Assembly: GCA_018818065.1 (NCBI GenBank)
Contig: JAHISV010000010.1
Span: forward strand, 78,621 to 142,620
Direction of reading: 5' to 3'
Length of the DNA stretch: 64,000 nt
DNA from: Bacteroidota bacterium
GTDB taxonomy: Bacteria; Bacteroidota; Ignavibacteria; Ignavibacteriales; Melioribacteraceae
Of the stretch, positions 25,715 to 34,864 are shown piece by piece. The notes below the pieces were generated by a model. The model was not told where the DNA came from and searched no databases. It worked only from the letters and a program-made list of their open reading frames with translations. The position numbers and the translations under genes were made by a program. The first letter of the stretch is position 1; each line of letters starts with the position of its first letter.

Positions 25715-26056
25715 TTACCACTCAACTTGTGCAGTAGTGCGCTGTGTATATGTAAGGACAGTAAACTTAGAGCCAGCTTCAGATGTTCTATGAAACTTAT
25801 CACCATCCTTGTTATGGACTAATGAATACTCTGCATCCTTATTGATAACGACCTTTGGATTGTCCAGTTCAGCTGCTAAAGCTAACAATTTGGAACCCAT
25901 TACAGTCTCATGAATGGCTACATGATCATCGAAGGACATTCTGACACGTCTAGTATTGTAGACAGTGTTCTCTTCAGAGTCCTGTACAACCTTCCACTTG
26001 TTCTTCTTAGATAGATACTGTTTAGCTGGGTTGGTACACTTAGTAATCAAAGCCAT
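25715..26056 (-). CDS. Hypothetical phage protein (113 aa)
   Basis: Begins MALITKCTNPAKQYLSKKNK. The body RVRMSFDDHVAIHETVMGSK and TSEAGSKFTVLTYTQRTTAQ suggests an alpha/beta fold. GGAG lies 8-9 bases before the ATG. No family recognised. It is the first minus-strand gene after the structured intergenic region, so its promoter must lie there. Confidence 0.4.
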   Translation of the reverse strand: MALITKCTNPAKQYLSKKNKWKVVQDSEENTVYNTRRVRMSFDDHVAIHETVMGSKLLALAAELDNPKVVINKDAEYSLVHNKDGDKFHRTSEAGSKFTVLTYTQRTTAQVEW

Positions 26057-26718
26057 GATATACTCCTTAGTATAAATGATTAAATGAATTGAGCGTTGAT
26101 ATGAAGCAAGGCAACGCCAGTTGCTAGGGACTGAGCCTTGCCATGATCCAAGCAGCTAACCTGTGGGCTACAACGGAAATTTCAACGGATTGCGACCCCG
26201 TACACCCTTTCTGGCAAGGGTCGGGATAACCTGTATATCACCCACCCCCACTATATTATAATTTTTCAGATGTTATGCAGGTAGGAGCACCCTACTGTGA
26301 TCCCTGAGATGACTACCCTTGCCACACCCACCCTGTAACCCTACTATTTCCCCTCACTTTGTCACTTCTTGTCTGCTACTGGCTATATTGTCAGGATCTC
26401 AACGGGAATTCCGACCCTGTAACCCAACTTGTTTACATGGATCTGGTTAGCTAAGTAATTTTTTTAGGATAGACGTACCTTTTCACTTGCATTACCTGTA
26501 TCTGTTGTCTACATTTATTTTCAAGTGATTTATTTATATAGTTTTATATGGATTGCTTAAAGTTTTTTATTAACTGTACGATTGACATAGACATTGATTA
26601 GTTGGTTGGTTACCTCAAGCAAAACAGGGGGATAGGATCTTCATTCTGTCCTGTTCCCCGCCTCCTTTTCAAAGCCATATATAAAAGTTTTAACCTAAAC
26701 TAATGGAGTGCGAACCTT
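26057..26718. other. 660-bp structured divergent region (candidate origin / promoter hub)
   Basis: No gene is supported. It separates minus-strand early genes from the plus-strand late operon. It contains branched hairpins (GCAAGGC/GCCTTGC at about 26108-26144; ACCCTT/AAGGGT inside CCCC.../...GGGG at about 26201-26224; TAGG/CCTA at about 26283), two iteron-like elements (TCAACGGATTGCGACCC at about 26184 and TCAACGGGAATTCCGACCC at about 26399), TTATGCAGGTAG at 26273-26284, TTGACA at about 26584 and a G/C-rich hairpin at about 26628-26660. It ends in the early leader at 26705-26716. Confidence 0.45.
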
Positions 26719-27273
26719 ATGTTTAACTTAGTAACTAAAACCAGACTTGAGAAAGTCAAAGAAGACCTACGAACTGAATTTCAAGCCAAGCTTGATAAAG
26801 TATCCACGAATTCCTTCGCTAATAGCCTCAAAATGACTGTCGCCTTTGCTGAAACTTTGGATTTAAGAAGCAAACAGGTTGATACCAGGATAGCCTCACT
26901 GACAGAAACCCTTAAAGCTATGCAGGCTGACATCGGAGCATTGAAACTCTCCCCTGCTTCCAAGATGGAGAAGGATCTTACGCGCATTAAAAGGAAACTG
27001 GGTGAGGTTATCCTGGAGCAGAAAGAATCAGCTTATGAGGAAGACTTTTCTAATGATATTTTGGGATGTCTTATTTCTGCAGCAATTGACACTGACCTTT
27101 TAACCAAGCCGTACCTTGAACAATACACAGCTCTAATGGAAGTTGACAAATCCCCTGCTCATGATGAAGCCTTTGGATTACTATCAAAAGCTATTGATGC
27201 AAGTGTTCAGTTTAAGGCTAACCCAAAAGTTGCAAAAGAACTAAAAGTTGTAAGACGCGAACAATTAAACTAG
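26719..27273 (+). CDS. Coiled-coil phage protein (184 aa), first late-arm gene
   Basis: Begins MFNLVTKTRLEKVKEDLRTE with heptad-like helices (residues 5-100), then a helical C-terminal half (SNDILGCLISAAIDTDLLTK). Its leader AATGGAGTGCGAACC runs directly into TTATG and differs from the loop of the predicted antisense RNA by one deleted base up to the AUG, the best match found. Despite being on the late strand it carries the early-class leader, so it is probably an early gene of the rightward transcript. Function unknown. Confidence 0.55.
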   Translation: MFNLVTKTRLEKVKEDLRTEFQAKLDKVSTNSFANSLKMTVAFAETLDLRSKQVDTRIASLTETLKAMQADIGALKLSPASKMEKDLTRIKRKLGEVILEQKESAYEEDFSNDILGCLISAAIDTDLLTKPYLEQYTALMEVDKSPAHDEAFGLLSKAIDASVQFKANPKVAKELKVVRREQLN

Positions 27274-27329
27274 AACGATGATGACGATGAATTTTATAAA
27301 TGATAATATGATGGATGCGGATAGACACG

Positions 27330-27620
27330 ATGACAAAGCAAATGGAAGAGTTACTGGCAAAAGCAAAAGTGAAGGTGGACCTTAATTTAAGAACTAACCT
27401 TTTCAGAAGTGAGAAGATGGCCACTGAGTTTGCCAAGAAACAAGTAGTACAACTGTTCTCTGAAAAAATTGCTCGATTGGCTTGGACTCTAAAAAAGACC
27501 AAGAACGATGACCATAGCACGACATTTTCTTCCGAAATCTACATTCTGACAGATAAGGATATTCAGGAGTTGATGAAAAATGGAAACGATAATACGGAAG
27601 CTGGCAAAAGAAGGAACTAA
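27330..27620 (+). CDS. Hypothetical phage protein (96 aa)
   Basis: I chose ATG 27330 because GGATAGACACG before it matches the late leaders of this phage; ATG 27315 is an alternative. Begins MTKQMEELLAKAKVKVDLNL; helical and basic, ending NGNDNTEAGKRRN. It overlaps the next gene by 41 bases. No family recognised. Confidence 0.5.
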   Translation: MTKQMEELLAKAKVKVDLNLRTNLFRSEKMATEFAKKQVVQLFSEKIARLAWTLKKTKNDDHSTTFSSEIYILTDKDIQELMKNGNDNTEAGKRRN

Positions 27621-28416
27621 GGAATTTAAGATCTATGAGCAGCATGAAGCTGATGATCTCAAGATACCGTACAAGTACTGGAAAGAATGTGATGCTGAAG
27701 ATGTAGGGCAGATTTGGGCTTTATCGGATGACGGATGGGTTGGTGAACTGTTAATGGTTAAGCTCTATACACCAAGGCACAGACGCCGTCCGAATAAACA
27801 AGTCCAGACTGCTTTCGGAAGAAGGTTTGTGAGTACAAAGGTTAAGCTGGATTTCCTTGAGAATCTGTTATACAACTCATGGAACTACCAGAAAGCTCAT
27901 AGCTGGCAAGTTGCTGAAGCTAACAGGCTTAGGACCCGAAATACTGTAAAGGTTTATGTTCAAATGATGCTTGCGGGTGCTATTGACTGGAATAGATTAG
28001 GTCAGGCTTATCGACCCGATCAATACATAGCAGCTGCAACGGTAAGAAGATTGTTCAAAACAGAGGAAGTTAAAGCTATGGTTGATAAAGAATTAAGTGT
28101 AGTCCTTAGTGATAAAGGGGCAGATAAGACCTGGCTCATTGAAAAGAGAATCAAGGCAGTTGAGATAGCTGAGAAGGGTGGAAACGCAAAAGATATGACA
28201 GTAGCCCTTGATAAGTTTGATCACTATCTAGGCTTGAATGACAGGATAGTGAAGTCGGTTGAATCTGAAGAATTCTCCTGGAAACAGCTTTCAGAAGGTG
28301 TCGAGGACGAAAGAAGAATCAAGATCGAAAAGAGTACTGAAAAACCTTTATTGGAGAAGAACAATGATAGTATCCCAAATGCTGAACTGGTTGATAGTGG
28401 AAGTGGAGAAGACTGA
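27580..28416 (+). CDS. Terminase small subunit-like protein
   Basis: 278 residues. It recognises phage DNA and hands it to the large subunit. After an N-terminal alpha/beta part, ANRLRTRNTVKVYVQMMLAG and ATVRRLFKTEEVKAMVDKEL form the helical DNA-binding core with the HTH-like region I know from small terminases of Bacteroidota phages (pattern ..DWxxxGQAYRPDQ...). A coiled-coil-rich tail follows (IEKRIKAVEIAEKGGNAKDM). Lies about 1.6 kb upstream of the large terminase. Medium confidence; other DNA-binding roles are possible. Confidence 0.5.
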   Translation: METIIRKLAKEGTKEFKIYEQHEADDLKIPYKYWKECDAEDVGQIWALSDDGWVGELLMVKLYTPRHRRRPNKQVQTAFGRRFVSTKVKLDFLENLLYNSWNYQKAHSWQVAEANRLRTRNTVKVYVQMMLAGAIDWNRLGQAYRPDQYIAAATVRRLFKTEEVKAMVDKELSVVLSDKGADKTWLIEKRIKAVEIAEKGGNAKDMTVALDKFDHYLGLNDRIVKSVESEEFSWKQLSEGVEDERRIKIEKSTEKPLLEKNNDSIPNAELVDSGSGED

Positions 28417-28666
28417 TTGGAATTACGGTCTTGGACACAAGGTCAACGAATTAATTAAAGCGTTACCAAAAGAGCTAAGATCCTTTGACTGGAATAGAAA
28501 AGTATGGAAGGTCAAACACTCTGATCAGTTTGTAAAAGAGTTACAGGATCTTCAGAATGAATTCAAGTTTGATCCAAAGACAAGAGTTGACATGATGGAG
28601 TTCGACCTGGACAGATGGTTCTGGGAGATATTCAAAGTACGTAAACAGGTAACGAGGATAGCTTAG
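28364..28666 (+). CDS. Hypothetical phage protein (100 aa), overlaps previous gene
   Basis: Start at 28364 after TTGGAG; the longer frame to 28259 lacks support. Begins MIVSQMLNWLIVEVEKTDWN and has a compact alpha/beta core LPKELRSFDWNRKVWKVKHS that vaguely resembles HARP-type DNA-associated repeats, too weak to name. Ends in a Trp-rich WFWEIFKV. Overlaps the small terminase by 53 bases. Confidence 0.45.
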   Translation: MIVSQMLNWLIVEVEKTDWNYGLGHKVNELIKALPKELRSFDWNRKVWKVKHSDQFVKELQDLQNEFKFDPKTRVDMMEFDLDRWFWEIFKVRKQVTRIA

Positions 28667-28821
28667 TGGAGAAGACTGGTTTTTACGAAACTAATAAGCA
28701 TTTATTTGCTGGCAAATGTCAAAGCTGCTCTCAAATATGTAAGCAGACTAAGGATGCAAAAGTAATGGCTTGTAAATTCTACGAACGTGGTCCTGTGATA
28801 TTAAAAGGGGATGCGAAATGA
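28666..28821 (+). CDS. Cysteine-rich small protein (51 aa, GTG start)
   Basis: GTG 28666 shares its first G with the previous stop. The product begins MEKTGFYETNKHLFAGKCQ and has CQSCSQICKQ plus a later ACKFYERG, suggesting one small zinc site. Its end overlaps the next start (AAATGA), giving coupled translation with a zinc-ribbon protein. No family recognised. Confidence 0.45.
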   Translation: MEKTGFYETNKHLFAGKCQSCSQICKQTKDAKVMACKFYERGPVILKGDAK

Positions 28822-29030
28822 CATACGATTATAGATGTTTTTTTAGTAAAGGTGGATGCGGGAATCAGATGAATGTTAAACACCCAATGGCTGAAGATCC
28901 TGAAGTCCTTTGCCCTGAATGTAGTAAAGTAATGGAAAGACAACTCTTCCCTACCAAGTTTAAGTTTCATAACAACTTGTTTGGCGGGATCTCAGGTGAT
29001 GAACCCACGAGATTCATAGGCAAGATCTAA
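28818..29030 (+). CDS. Zinc-ribbon (FmdB-like) protein (70 aa)
   Basis: Begins MTYDYRCFFSKGGCGNQMNV and has VLCPECSKVMERQL, giving CX6C...CPXC knuckles typical of FmdB/zinc-ribbon small proteins. A basic/aromatic tail (FKFHNNLFGG) follows. Located in the packaging-gene cluster; role unknown. Confidence 0.6.
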   Translation: MTYDYRCFFSKGGCGNQMNVKHPMAEDPEVLCPECSKVMERQLFPTKFKFHNNLFGGISGDEPTRFIGKI

Positions 29031-29617
29031 TGGCTAATAATTGGGGAGATAGAAAATCCTTTTTCGATGTCTATTCTCCTGAAGAATTGAAACGTAAGAG
29101 TGAACATGAAACTATGATGGCTGAAGCTGCTCGAAGGGCAACAGCTGGGTATCTGGCTGGTTCGTTAGGTTCAGGATATAAAGTTGCTTATGGAGTTGAC
29201 CATGCAGTTCCTTCCAAGACAAATCTATCTCACAAGCAGATGTACGATCAGCTAAACCCCCCGAATAAGTACGCCTTTGATATGGGATTAAGTGATATGG
29301 ATATAGAATCGATAAAACGGCATGTAGGATTTGGCAGGCAGATAACTCATGAGGATATCGAGGATTTTGTAATCTCTGAAGAAAGGAGAGGACGTACATT
29401 CAAAAGCAGACGAGGAGCTAGATACGAAGGCAGTAAAGACTGGGATAGAGTACAAGACAAACTGTATGCTCAGACAATGCTTACTGGACAGATACAAGGA
29501 GAAAAACCTTTTAAGTGGATCATTGACGATCCAGAACCGAACCATGATCCTGACAAAGTAACACTTAACACGAATTTACTTAAAACAAAACAAATACATT
29601 TAGATCAAAACTCATAG
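29030..29617 (+). CDS. Hypothetical phage protein (195 aa)
   Basis: Begins MANNWGDRKSFFDVYSPEEL; contains a glycine-rich stretch (TAGYLAGSLGSGYKVAYG) and Arg-rich segments (EERRGRTFKSRRGARYEGSK). It overlaps the previous gene by one base. No family recognised; possibly a packaging or virion accessory protein from its position. Confidence 0.5.
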   Translation: MANNWGDRKSFFDVYSPEELKRKSEHETMMAEAARRATAGYLAGSLGSGYKVAYGVDHAVPSKTNLSHKQMYDQLNPPNKYAFDMGLSDMDIESIKRHVGFGRQITHEDIEDFVISEERRGRTFKSRRGARYEGSKDWDRVQDKLYAQTMLTGQIQGEKPFKWIIDDPEPNHDPDKVTLNTNLLKTKQIHLDQNS

Positions 29618-29628
29618 GAGAAGTACAG

Positions 29629-29931
29629 ATGGCAGAAAAGAAAGCAGGCATATTCGAAACAATCTATAACGCAACTGACGAGTTAAGGAAATCAATGAAA
29701 GCTCCATTGGTTAAGAACAAACTCAAAAGACGTTTGGAATCAGCCTGGGATGATGCTGAGAACAAAAAGATCGATGCAACAGCTAAGATCCAAGATATAC
29801 GTGAAGACCTTAGCAATTATGACATTAATAAAATCCTGGATAACAAAGATACAGTTGTACGTCTTGGTGAACTTCAGGTTGGGATTGCTGCTGAATTCCT
29901 AGAGCTGTTCGGGGAAACAATGGCAAGATAG
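29629..29931 (+). CDS. Small helical phage protein (100 aa)
   Basis: Begins MAEKKAGIFETIYNATDELR with long helices (LKRRLESAWDDAENKKIDAT) suggesting a coiled coil. AGGAG precedes the start. The terminator at 29957-29991 follows it, so it ends this transcription unit. No family recognised. Confidence 0.45.
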   Translation: MAEKKAGIFETIYNATDELRKSMKAPLVKNKLKRRLESAWDDAENKKIDATAKIQDIREDLSNYDINKILDNKDTVVRLGELQVGIAAEFLELFGETMAR

Positions 29932-29956
29932 TTTCACTCTGTCAAAGAGAAAGTAC

Positions 29957-29991
29957 AAGGGTATATCCTGAGTTTAGGGTATGCCCTTTTT
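29957..29991 (+). terminator. Intrinsic terminator before the terminase gene
   Basis: AAGGGTAT pairs with ATGCCCTT (one G-U) across a 20-base interior and the stem runs into TTTTT. It implies that the terminase gene 54 bases on has its own promoter, or that read-through is regulated. Confidence 0.7.
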
Positions 29992-30044
29992 CAAAACATA
30001 TGGGTACGTGGTGCTGAGATTTTAATCACAGCATAGGTACACTT

Positions 30045-31559
30045 ATGTCAACAAAGTTGGAAATACTTCAGAAATTGAAGGGATCATTGGTGCTATTGGG
30101 TAAAGCTATCTTTGCTCAAGCAGTAACCAAACCTTCACCAGCATTTCACTATGAACTTTCAGATCTCATTCTTGATACTTCTATCAAGTTCCTGAATATC
30201 ATTGCTCCCCGCGGATCTGCAAAAACTACCTTAGTAGCAATTCTTAATATAATCCATCACCTGATGTTCGGACGTGATAAAAAAGTAATCATCATTGTAT
30301 CCCGAACGCAAGGTCACGCGATTAATATCCTACAAACCATTAAAGACATTCTCGACTACAATCAAAACTTCAGACAACTGTTTGGCTACTGGGGAGTGCA
30401 GTCAGCTAAGAAATGGACTTCTACTGAAATTGTCCTGAAGGATGGATCTGCAATTATCTGCAAAGGTATGGGACAGATGCTTCGAGGGATGAACATAGGT
30501 GGACAAAGACCAACTCTGATTATCCTGGATGACCCCGAAGACGAGAACAATACGAAGACGAAAGAAGGTATGGAGAATAACTTCAAGTGGCTCCTACAAG
30601 CTGCTGTGCCTGCTCTCGATGCTGATAGAGGTCGTATGATCGTTATCGGAACTCCGCTCAACGAAAGATCCATCATTATGCAGCTCCAAATGATGAAGCG
30701 TTGGGTAACGAAACATTACAGCTATCTCTATGAAAATGAAGATGGTGAAACGGTTTCATTATGGGCTGAAATGAAATCAGTCGAAGAACTACTGGCTGAG
30801 AAAGCGGATCTGGAAATAATCGGAAAGGTATCTGTATTCTACAAGGAACGGATGTGTCAGATTATTGGTGATGAAGATCAGCTCTTCAGAGAAGACTACA
30901 TTAAGCATTGGGATGGAACTCTTGAATACAGGGGTGATGATGCTTACCTGAACATAACCTACTTGAAAGGTGAAGGATCAGTCAATAAGATAGTTCCTGT
31001 TAATGTATTCATGGGCGTAGATCCAGCAAGCTCAATTCAGCAGTCAGCGGATTACTCTGTAATATTTCCAATAGCAGTAGACAGATCTCAGAATGTCTAT
31101 TGTCTTCCTTACTTCAGGAAACGAGTTCCACCAATGGAAGTTGGTAGACAGGTTCTCGTAAACTACAATAACTATAAGCCTAGAAGAACTCAGATTGAAA
31201 CAACTGGATATCAGGAAATGCTTCGGGATTACCTGAAGGAAGTCTGTATCAAGAAAGGCATATTCATTCCAGGGCTTGAGCTGAAGAATAATCCGAGAAC
31301 AGCAAAATCCAAACGTATAGAATCATTGCAGCCAAGGTTCGCTCAAGGCAAAGTGTATCTAAAAGTAGGGATGCAAGAATTTGAAGATGAACTCCTGATG
31401 TTCCCGCGCGGAAAACATGATGACCTTATTGATGGATACTACTATGCAGTAAAAGGACTCTATGTTCCCTACCATGGCGTAGTAAACAAGAACCCCGATA
31501 TGGATAAATATTTGTCAGAAATTCAGTTGCAAGTAGAAGATGACTGGCAAGAGGCGTAA
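30045..31559 (+). CDS. terL: Terminase large subunit
   Basis: 504 residues. ATPase and nuclease that packages DNA into the prohead. Walker A APRGSAKTT (residues 54-62), Walker B LIILDDPED (158-166), motif III VIGTPLNE (198-205) and the RNase H-like nuclease MGVDPASS (Asp324) with HDDLIDGYYYAV near the end. Full length and well conserved. Portal and capsid genes follow immediately, confirming the packaging cluster. Confidence 0.93.
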   Translation: MSTKLEILQKLKGSLVLLGKAIFAQAVTKPSPAFHYELSDLILDTSIKFLNIIAPRGSAKTTLVAILNIIHHLMFGRDKKVIIIVSRTQGHAINILQTIKDILDYNQNFRQLFGYWGVQSAKKWTSTEIVLKDGSAIICKGMGQMLRGMNIGGQRPTLIILDDPEDENNTKTKEGMENNFKWLLQAAVPALDADRGRMIVIGTPLNERSIIMQLQMMKRWVTKHYSYLYENEDGETVSLWAEMKSVEELLAEKADLEIIGKVSVFYKERMCQIIGDEDQLFREDYIKHWDGTLEYRGDDAYLNITYLKGEGSVNKIVPVNVFMGVDPASSIQQSADYSVIFPIAVDRSQNVYCLPYFRKRVPPMEVGRQVLVNYNNYKPRRTQIETTGYQEMLRDYLKEVCIKKGIFIPGLELKNNPRTAKSKRIESLQPRFAQGKVYLKVGMQEFEDELLMFPRGKHDDLIDGYYYAVKGLYVPYHGVVNKNPDMDKYLSEIQLQVEDDWQEA

Positions 31560-31599
31560 TGCAGGTAGATATGTGAATAAATGAATGTAATGCAGGTAG
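31557..31599 (+). repeat. Directly repeated TAATGCAGGTAG between terL and portal
   Basis: Exact 12-base copies at 31557-31568 and 31588-31599. A near match (TTATGCAGGTAG) is at 26273-26284 and an inverted copy at 48599-48609. All lie in or next to intergenic spaces at likely transcription-unit ends or starts. Possible regulatory or promoter site. Confidence 0.4.
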
Positions 31600-31690
31600 C
31601 GATGTAGGTCTGATAAATTGTTTAAACACGATTACAGGCTTATATTGTTGCCTGATACGATGATGATATGTTTAGATAATACGGTGAGTA

Positions 31691-33898
31691 GTGAACATTT
31701 ACGATATGAATCAAGGTGCGGAGAAGTACATCTCCCAAATGGCTTATGAGACTCCAAAGCAGGTAAAACTAACTCAGCAGCTACTTGAAATTTATCGTAG
31801 TTCACGTAGCTCTTGGGATATCAAAGCGAAAGAAGATGACGATTTCCGTAGAGGCGATCAACTCTCCAAAAAAGCCATATTTAATCTGAAGCAGAAAAGA
31901 CAATCCCCAGTAATTCACAACGTTATTGAATCAGCAGTTGAGAACGCAAAGGCAATGCTTACGGCAAACAAGCCAGCTTTCTCAGCTACCGCCAAAGAAG
32001 ACTCAGACAGAAAGACAGGAAAAGTATTTGCAGATCTAATGTCTCACATCTGGAATGGTTCTGATGGCAACATGCATCTTAAAACAGCAGTCGATGACTA
32101 TTACGTTAAAGGCATGGGTGTTCTTTTTACTTACGTAGATCCTCATGGAGCATTTGGTAAAGGTGAGATCATGATTGAATCACTTGATCCATTTGATGTA
32201 TTCATAGATCCTAACAGTAAAGATCCTTACGCCAGGGATGCAGCTCATATAATCATATCAAAAATACTTTCGTTTGAACAGATCCAAGATATATATCCTG
32301 ATAAAAAGGAACTCCTGAAATTTGTGAAGGAAACTTTCCAGAGCAATCAGCCGATAAGCGGTAGGAACATTGCAAACCAAGACTCTATTACAGAGAACTA
32401 TCACAAGAAAGCTGAAGCACTCCAAAGATATTCCAAAATCAAAGTAACTGAAATTAATGTCTTCAATAAACAGACTGGTAATGAAAGGATATTCTCCTTA
32501 GCTGAGTTCCAAGAGTTTTTACAAGATCCTTGCCTAGTACAAGTTTCTCAGGAAGGTGAACAATGGATTACTGCTGATCAAGAGGTCGAGCAGGCTTTAC
32601 AAATTTACGAGCAGACTGGTGGAGTATTCCATTACGAGCAAAATCCTCAAACTGGCGAACCTGAAATGGCTCCTGGACCAGAAAACCAATATAGTATTCC
32701 TGGCTCCACAGTCGAATTAGTAATTCTCCCAATGTCAAAAGCAATCGAAGCTGGTATCCTGTTAACTGACAAGATAGTCCAGACTAAAATACAAAGAATT
32801 ATATCTATTGGTGGCGTACTGTTCGATGAATCAGTCATGCCTATAAGCAATTATCCAATAGTAACTATTATGAATCATCATAATCGCACACCGTACCCAA
32901 TGAGTGATGTGAGGTTGGTTAAGGGCTTACAAGAACAGATTAACAAGATTGAATCGCTAATCGTAGCGCATGCTTCAAACTCCACTAATGTCAAATTATT
33001 AATTCCGCAAGGTTCCGTTGATCGGAAAAAAGTCGAAGAGGAATGGCAGAAAGCTGGAACGGCTGTGATCGAATTTAACGCTGAGATTGGTAATCCTATT
33101 GTGGTCCAACCGCCTGCTTTACCGAATGAGTTATACAAGAACAAAGCTGATAAAATGTATGAGATTGAGAGAATGATGGGAATCTTTGCTATGCAGCAAG
33201 GTGACGCTTCACAAGCTCCAAATACATTCAAAGGGACTGTTCAGCTTGACGAGTTTGGTCAAAGAAGAATCAAATCTAAAAGGGATGATATTGAAGGTGC
33301 AATCAATACGCTGGCTAAGGTAGTGGTCAACCTGATTCAAAAAGTTTACACTGAGCCAAGGGCTATAAGACTTCTTCAGCCTAATAATCTACCTACAAGA
33401 GAAGTTTCAATCAATCAACCGATGTACTCTGACTTTGGGGATGCTATTGGCAAGATCAATGACGTAACCGTTGGAGCGTATGATTTGATAGTTGTAACTG
33501 GCTCCATGCTTCCTTCAAACAGATGGGCTATGGCAGAATACTACAAGGAACTCTATGGTGCTGGACTTATCGATCAGCAAGAATTCCTGATGAAGACTGA
33601 AGTAGCTGACGTTGAAGGTGTGCTTGAGAGATCTGGACAAATGAATCAGATGCAGCAAGCCTTACAGCAAGCTCAGGATCAAATTAAAAAACTCGAAGGT
33701 GACATGCAGACTCTTCAAAGAGAGAATGTACACCTTGAGAAAAAAGTTGAAGTGGAGAAGTTCAAGACTGGATTGAATGAAAACAGATCCGATGTCAATA
33801 AGGCTTCTCAGCTATATGAAGCTAGACTCAATGACGAGTTAGCTATGCAGAAACGAACTATGCAAATGAATAATAAAGTAACGATGAATAATAAATAA
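31691..33898 (+). CDS. Portal protein
   Basis: 735 residues, GTG start. It forms the DNA-entry ring at one capsid vertex. Recognised by RRGDQLSKK-like N-terminus, the alternating helix/beta core (DPFDVFIDPNSKDPYARDAA), a central clip region and a long glutamine-rich coiled coil at the C-terminus (MNQMQQALQQAQDQIKKLEG). The C-terminal coiled-coil barrel and 735-residue length fit P22-like podophage portals. It follows terL and precedes the scaffold. Confidence 0.85.
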   Translation: MNIYDMNQGAEKYISQMAYETPKQVKLTQQLLEIYRSSRSSWDIKAKEDDDFRRGDQLSKKAIFNLKQKRQSPVIHNVIESAVENAKAMLTANKPAFSATAKEDSDRKTGKVFADLMSHIWNGSDGNMHLKTAVDDYYVKGMGVLFTYVDPHGAFGKGEIMIESLDPFDVFIDPNSKDPYARDAAHIIISKILSFEQIQDIYPDKKELLKFVKETFQSNQPISGRNIANQDSITENYHKKAEALQRYSKIKVTEINVFNKQTGNERIFSLAEFQEFLQDPCLVQVSQEGEQWITADQEVEQALQIYEQTGGVFHYEQNPQTGEPEMAPGPENQYSIPGSTVELVILPMSKAIEAGILLTDKIVQTKIQRIISIGGVLFDESVMPISNYPIVTIMNHHNRTPYPMSDVRLVKGLQEQINKIESLIVAHASNSTNVKLLIPQGSVDRKKVEEEWQKAGTAVIEFNAEIGNPIVVQPPALPNELYKNKADKMYEIERMMGIFAMQQGDASQAPNTFKGTVQLDEFGQRRIKSKRDDIEGAINTLAKVVVNLIQKVYTEPRAIRLLQPNNLPTREVSINQPMYSDFGDAIGKINDVTVGAYDLIVVTGSMLPSNRWAMAEYYKELYGAGLIDQQEFLMKTEVADVEGVLERSGQMNQMQQALQQAQDQIKKLEGDMQTLQRENVHLEKKVEVEKFKTGLNENRSDVNKASQLYEARLNDELAMQKRTMQMNNKVTMNNK

Positions 33899-33908
33899 GG
33901 ATAACACG

Positions 33909-34850
33909 ATGGGCTTTTTTGACACTGAAGACATACCTAATGCTGCCGCGGATTCTCAGGATAATCTGACTCCGAACAATACGGCAATTGGTAATGACCA
34001 GTTAAGTAACGATAACATGGATTTTAATAATCCAGCAAATTTTATGACTGATAACAATCCTGTTAACGCGGATGCTGTTACAGATCCAAATCAAAATCTA
34101 AGTGGTGAGGAAAAAAGATTTCAGTATTGGCAACAGAAACACGACAAGCTCAATAATGAATTCTCCCAATTGAAAACTCAGTACGAAGGTGTTGACCCAA
34201 GTTTCGTAGCTGTTGCAAAACATTTACAAAGCAACCCTGCATTGCTACAACAAGTATTTGCTGGCAAGCCTGCTGATGCTGTCCAAGACAATCAGCTAAA
34301 AGTACCAGCCAGACCAAGTAGACCCCAGAATTTCAATGAGATAGAAGCAGTCTCTGACCCTTCTAGTGAATCATACAAATTCAGACAGGCAAATGACCTG
34401 TTCAGGGATCAGATGTACGACTATCAGATGGAAGGATTAAGAAGAGAACGTGAAGACTTTGCAAAATTACGCACAGAGTCGGCACAAGTTACTGAACAGG
34501 ACCACGCTATGAATAATCTTCGCAATGAATTGACCCTTGGCTATGGACTCCAAGGCAATGACGTGAATGACTTCATAAAGGATATGTCCGATCCCAACTC
34601 TATGTCGATTCCCAATCTTGTTGAGTATTACAACTTCAAGAAAGGGCGCGTTAACTCAGCTCAAAACAACGCTCAAAGTGTTCGTGACAAAGCTGCTCAG
34701 TTAGCTGCTAGAAACAACAACCATACTTACGGTGCTGGTATTACTACCGCAAACGGAAGTGGAAACAATCAACCCAATGGCGATCAATTCCAAAATAACT
34801 TTTATAAAGATTTGGCTGGCAATACTGGGAAACTATTTGAGACCTATTAA
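33909..34850 (+). CDS. Scaffolding protein-like (capsid assembly)
   Basis: 313 residues, acidic and disordered at the start (rich in Asn, Asp, Pro over residues 1-70), then coiled-coil helices (FQYWQQKHDKLNNEFSQLKT) and a flexible Asn/Gly-rich end. Low complexity, coiled-coil content and position between portal and capsid fit a scaffold. Leader AAGGATAACACG supports the start. Function inferred mostly from position. Confidence 0.65.
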   Translation: MGFFDTEDIPNAAADSQDNLTPNNTAIGNDQLSNDNMDFNNPANFMTDNNPVNADAVTDPNQNLSGEEKRFQYWQQKHDKLNNEFSQLKTQYEGVDPSFVAVAKHLQSNPALLQQVFAGKPADAVQDNQLKVPARPSRPQNFNEIEAVSDPSSESYKFRQANDLFRDQMYDYQMEGLRREREDFAKLRTESAQVTEQDHAMNNLRNELTLGYGLQGNDVNDFIKDMSDPNSMSIPNLVEYYNFKKGRVNSAQNNAQSVRDKAAQLAARNNNHTYGAGITTANGSGNNQPNGDQFQNNFYKDLAGNTGKLFETY

Positions 34851-34864
34851 CAAGGATAAAGATT

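Noticed and set aside
26057..26718. tRNA or group I intron in the divergent region
   Set aside because: Stems exist, but no cloverleaf or intron core could be assembled.
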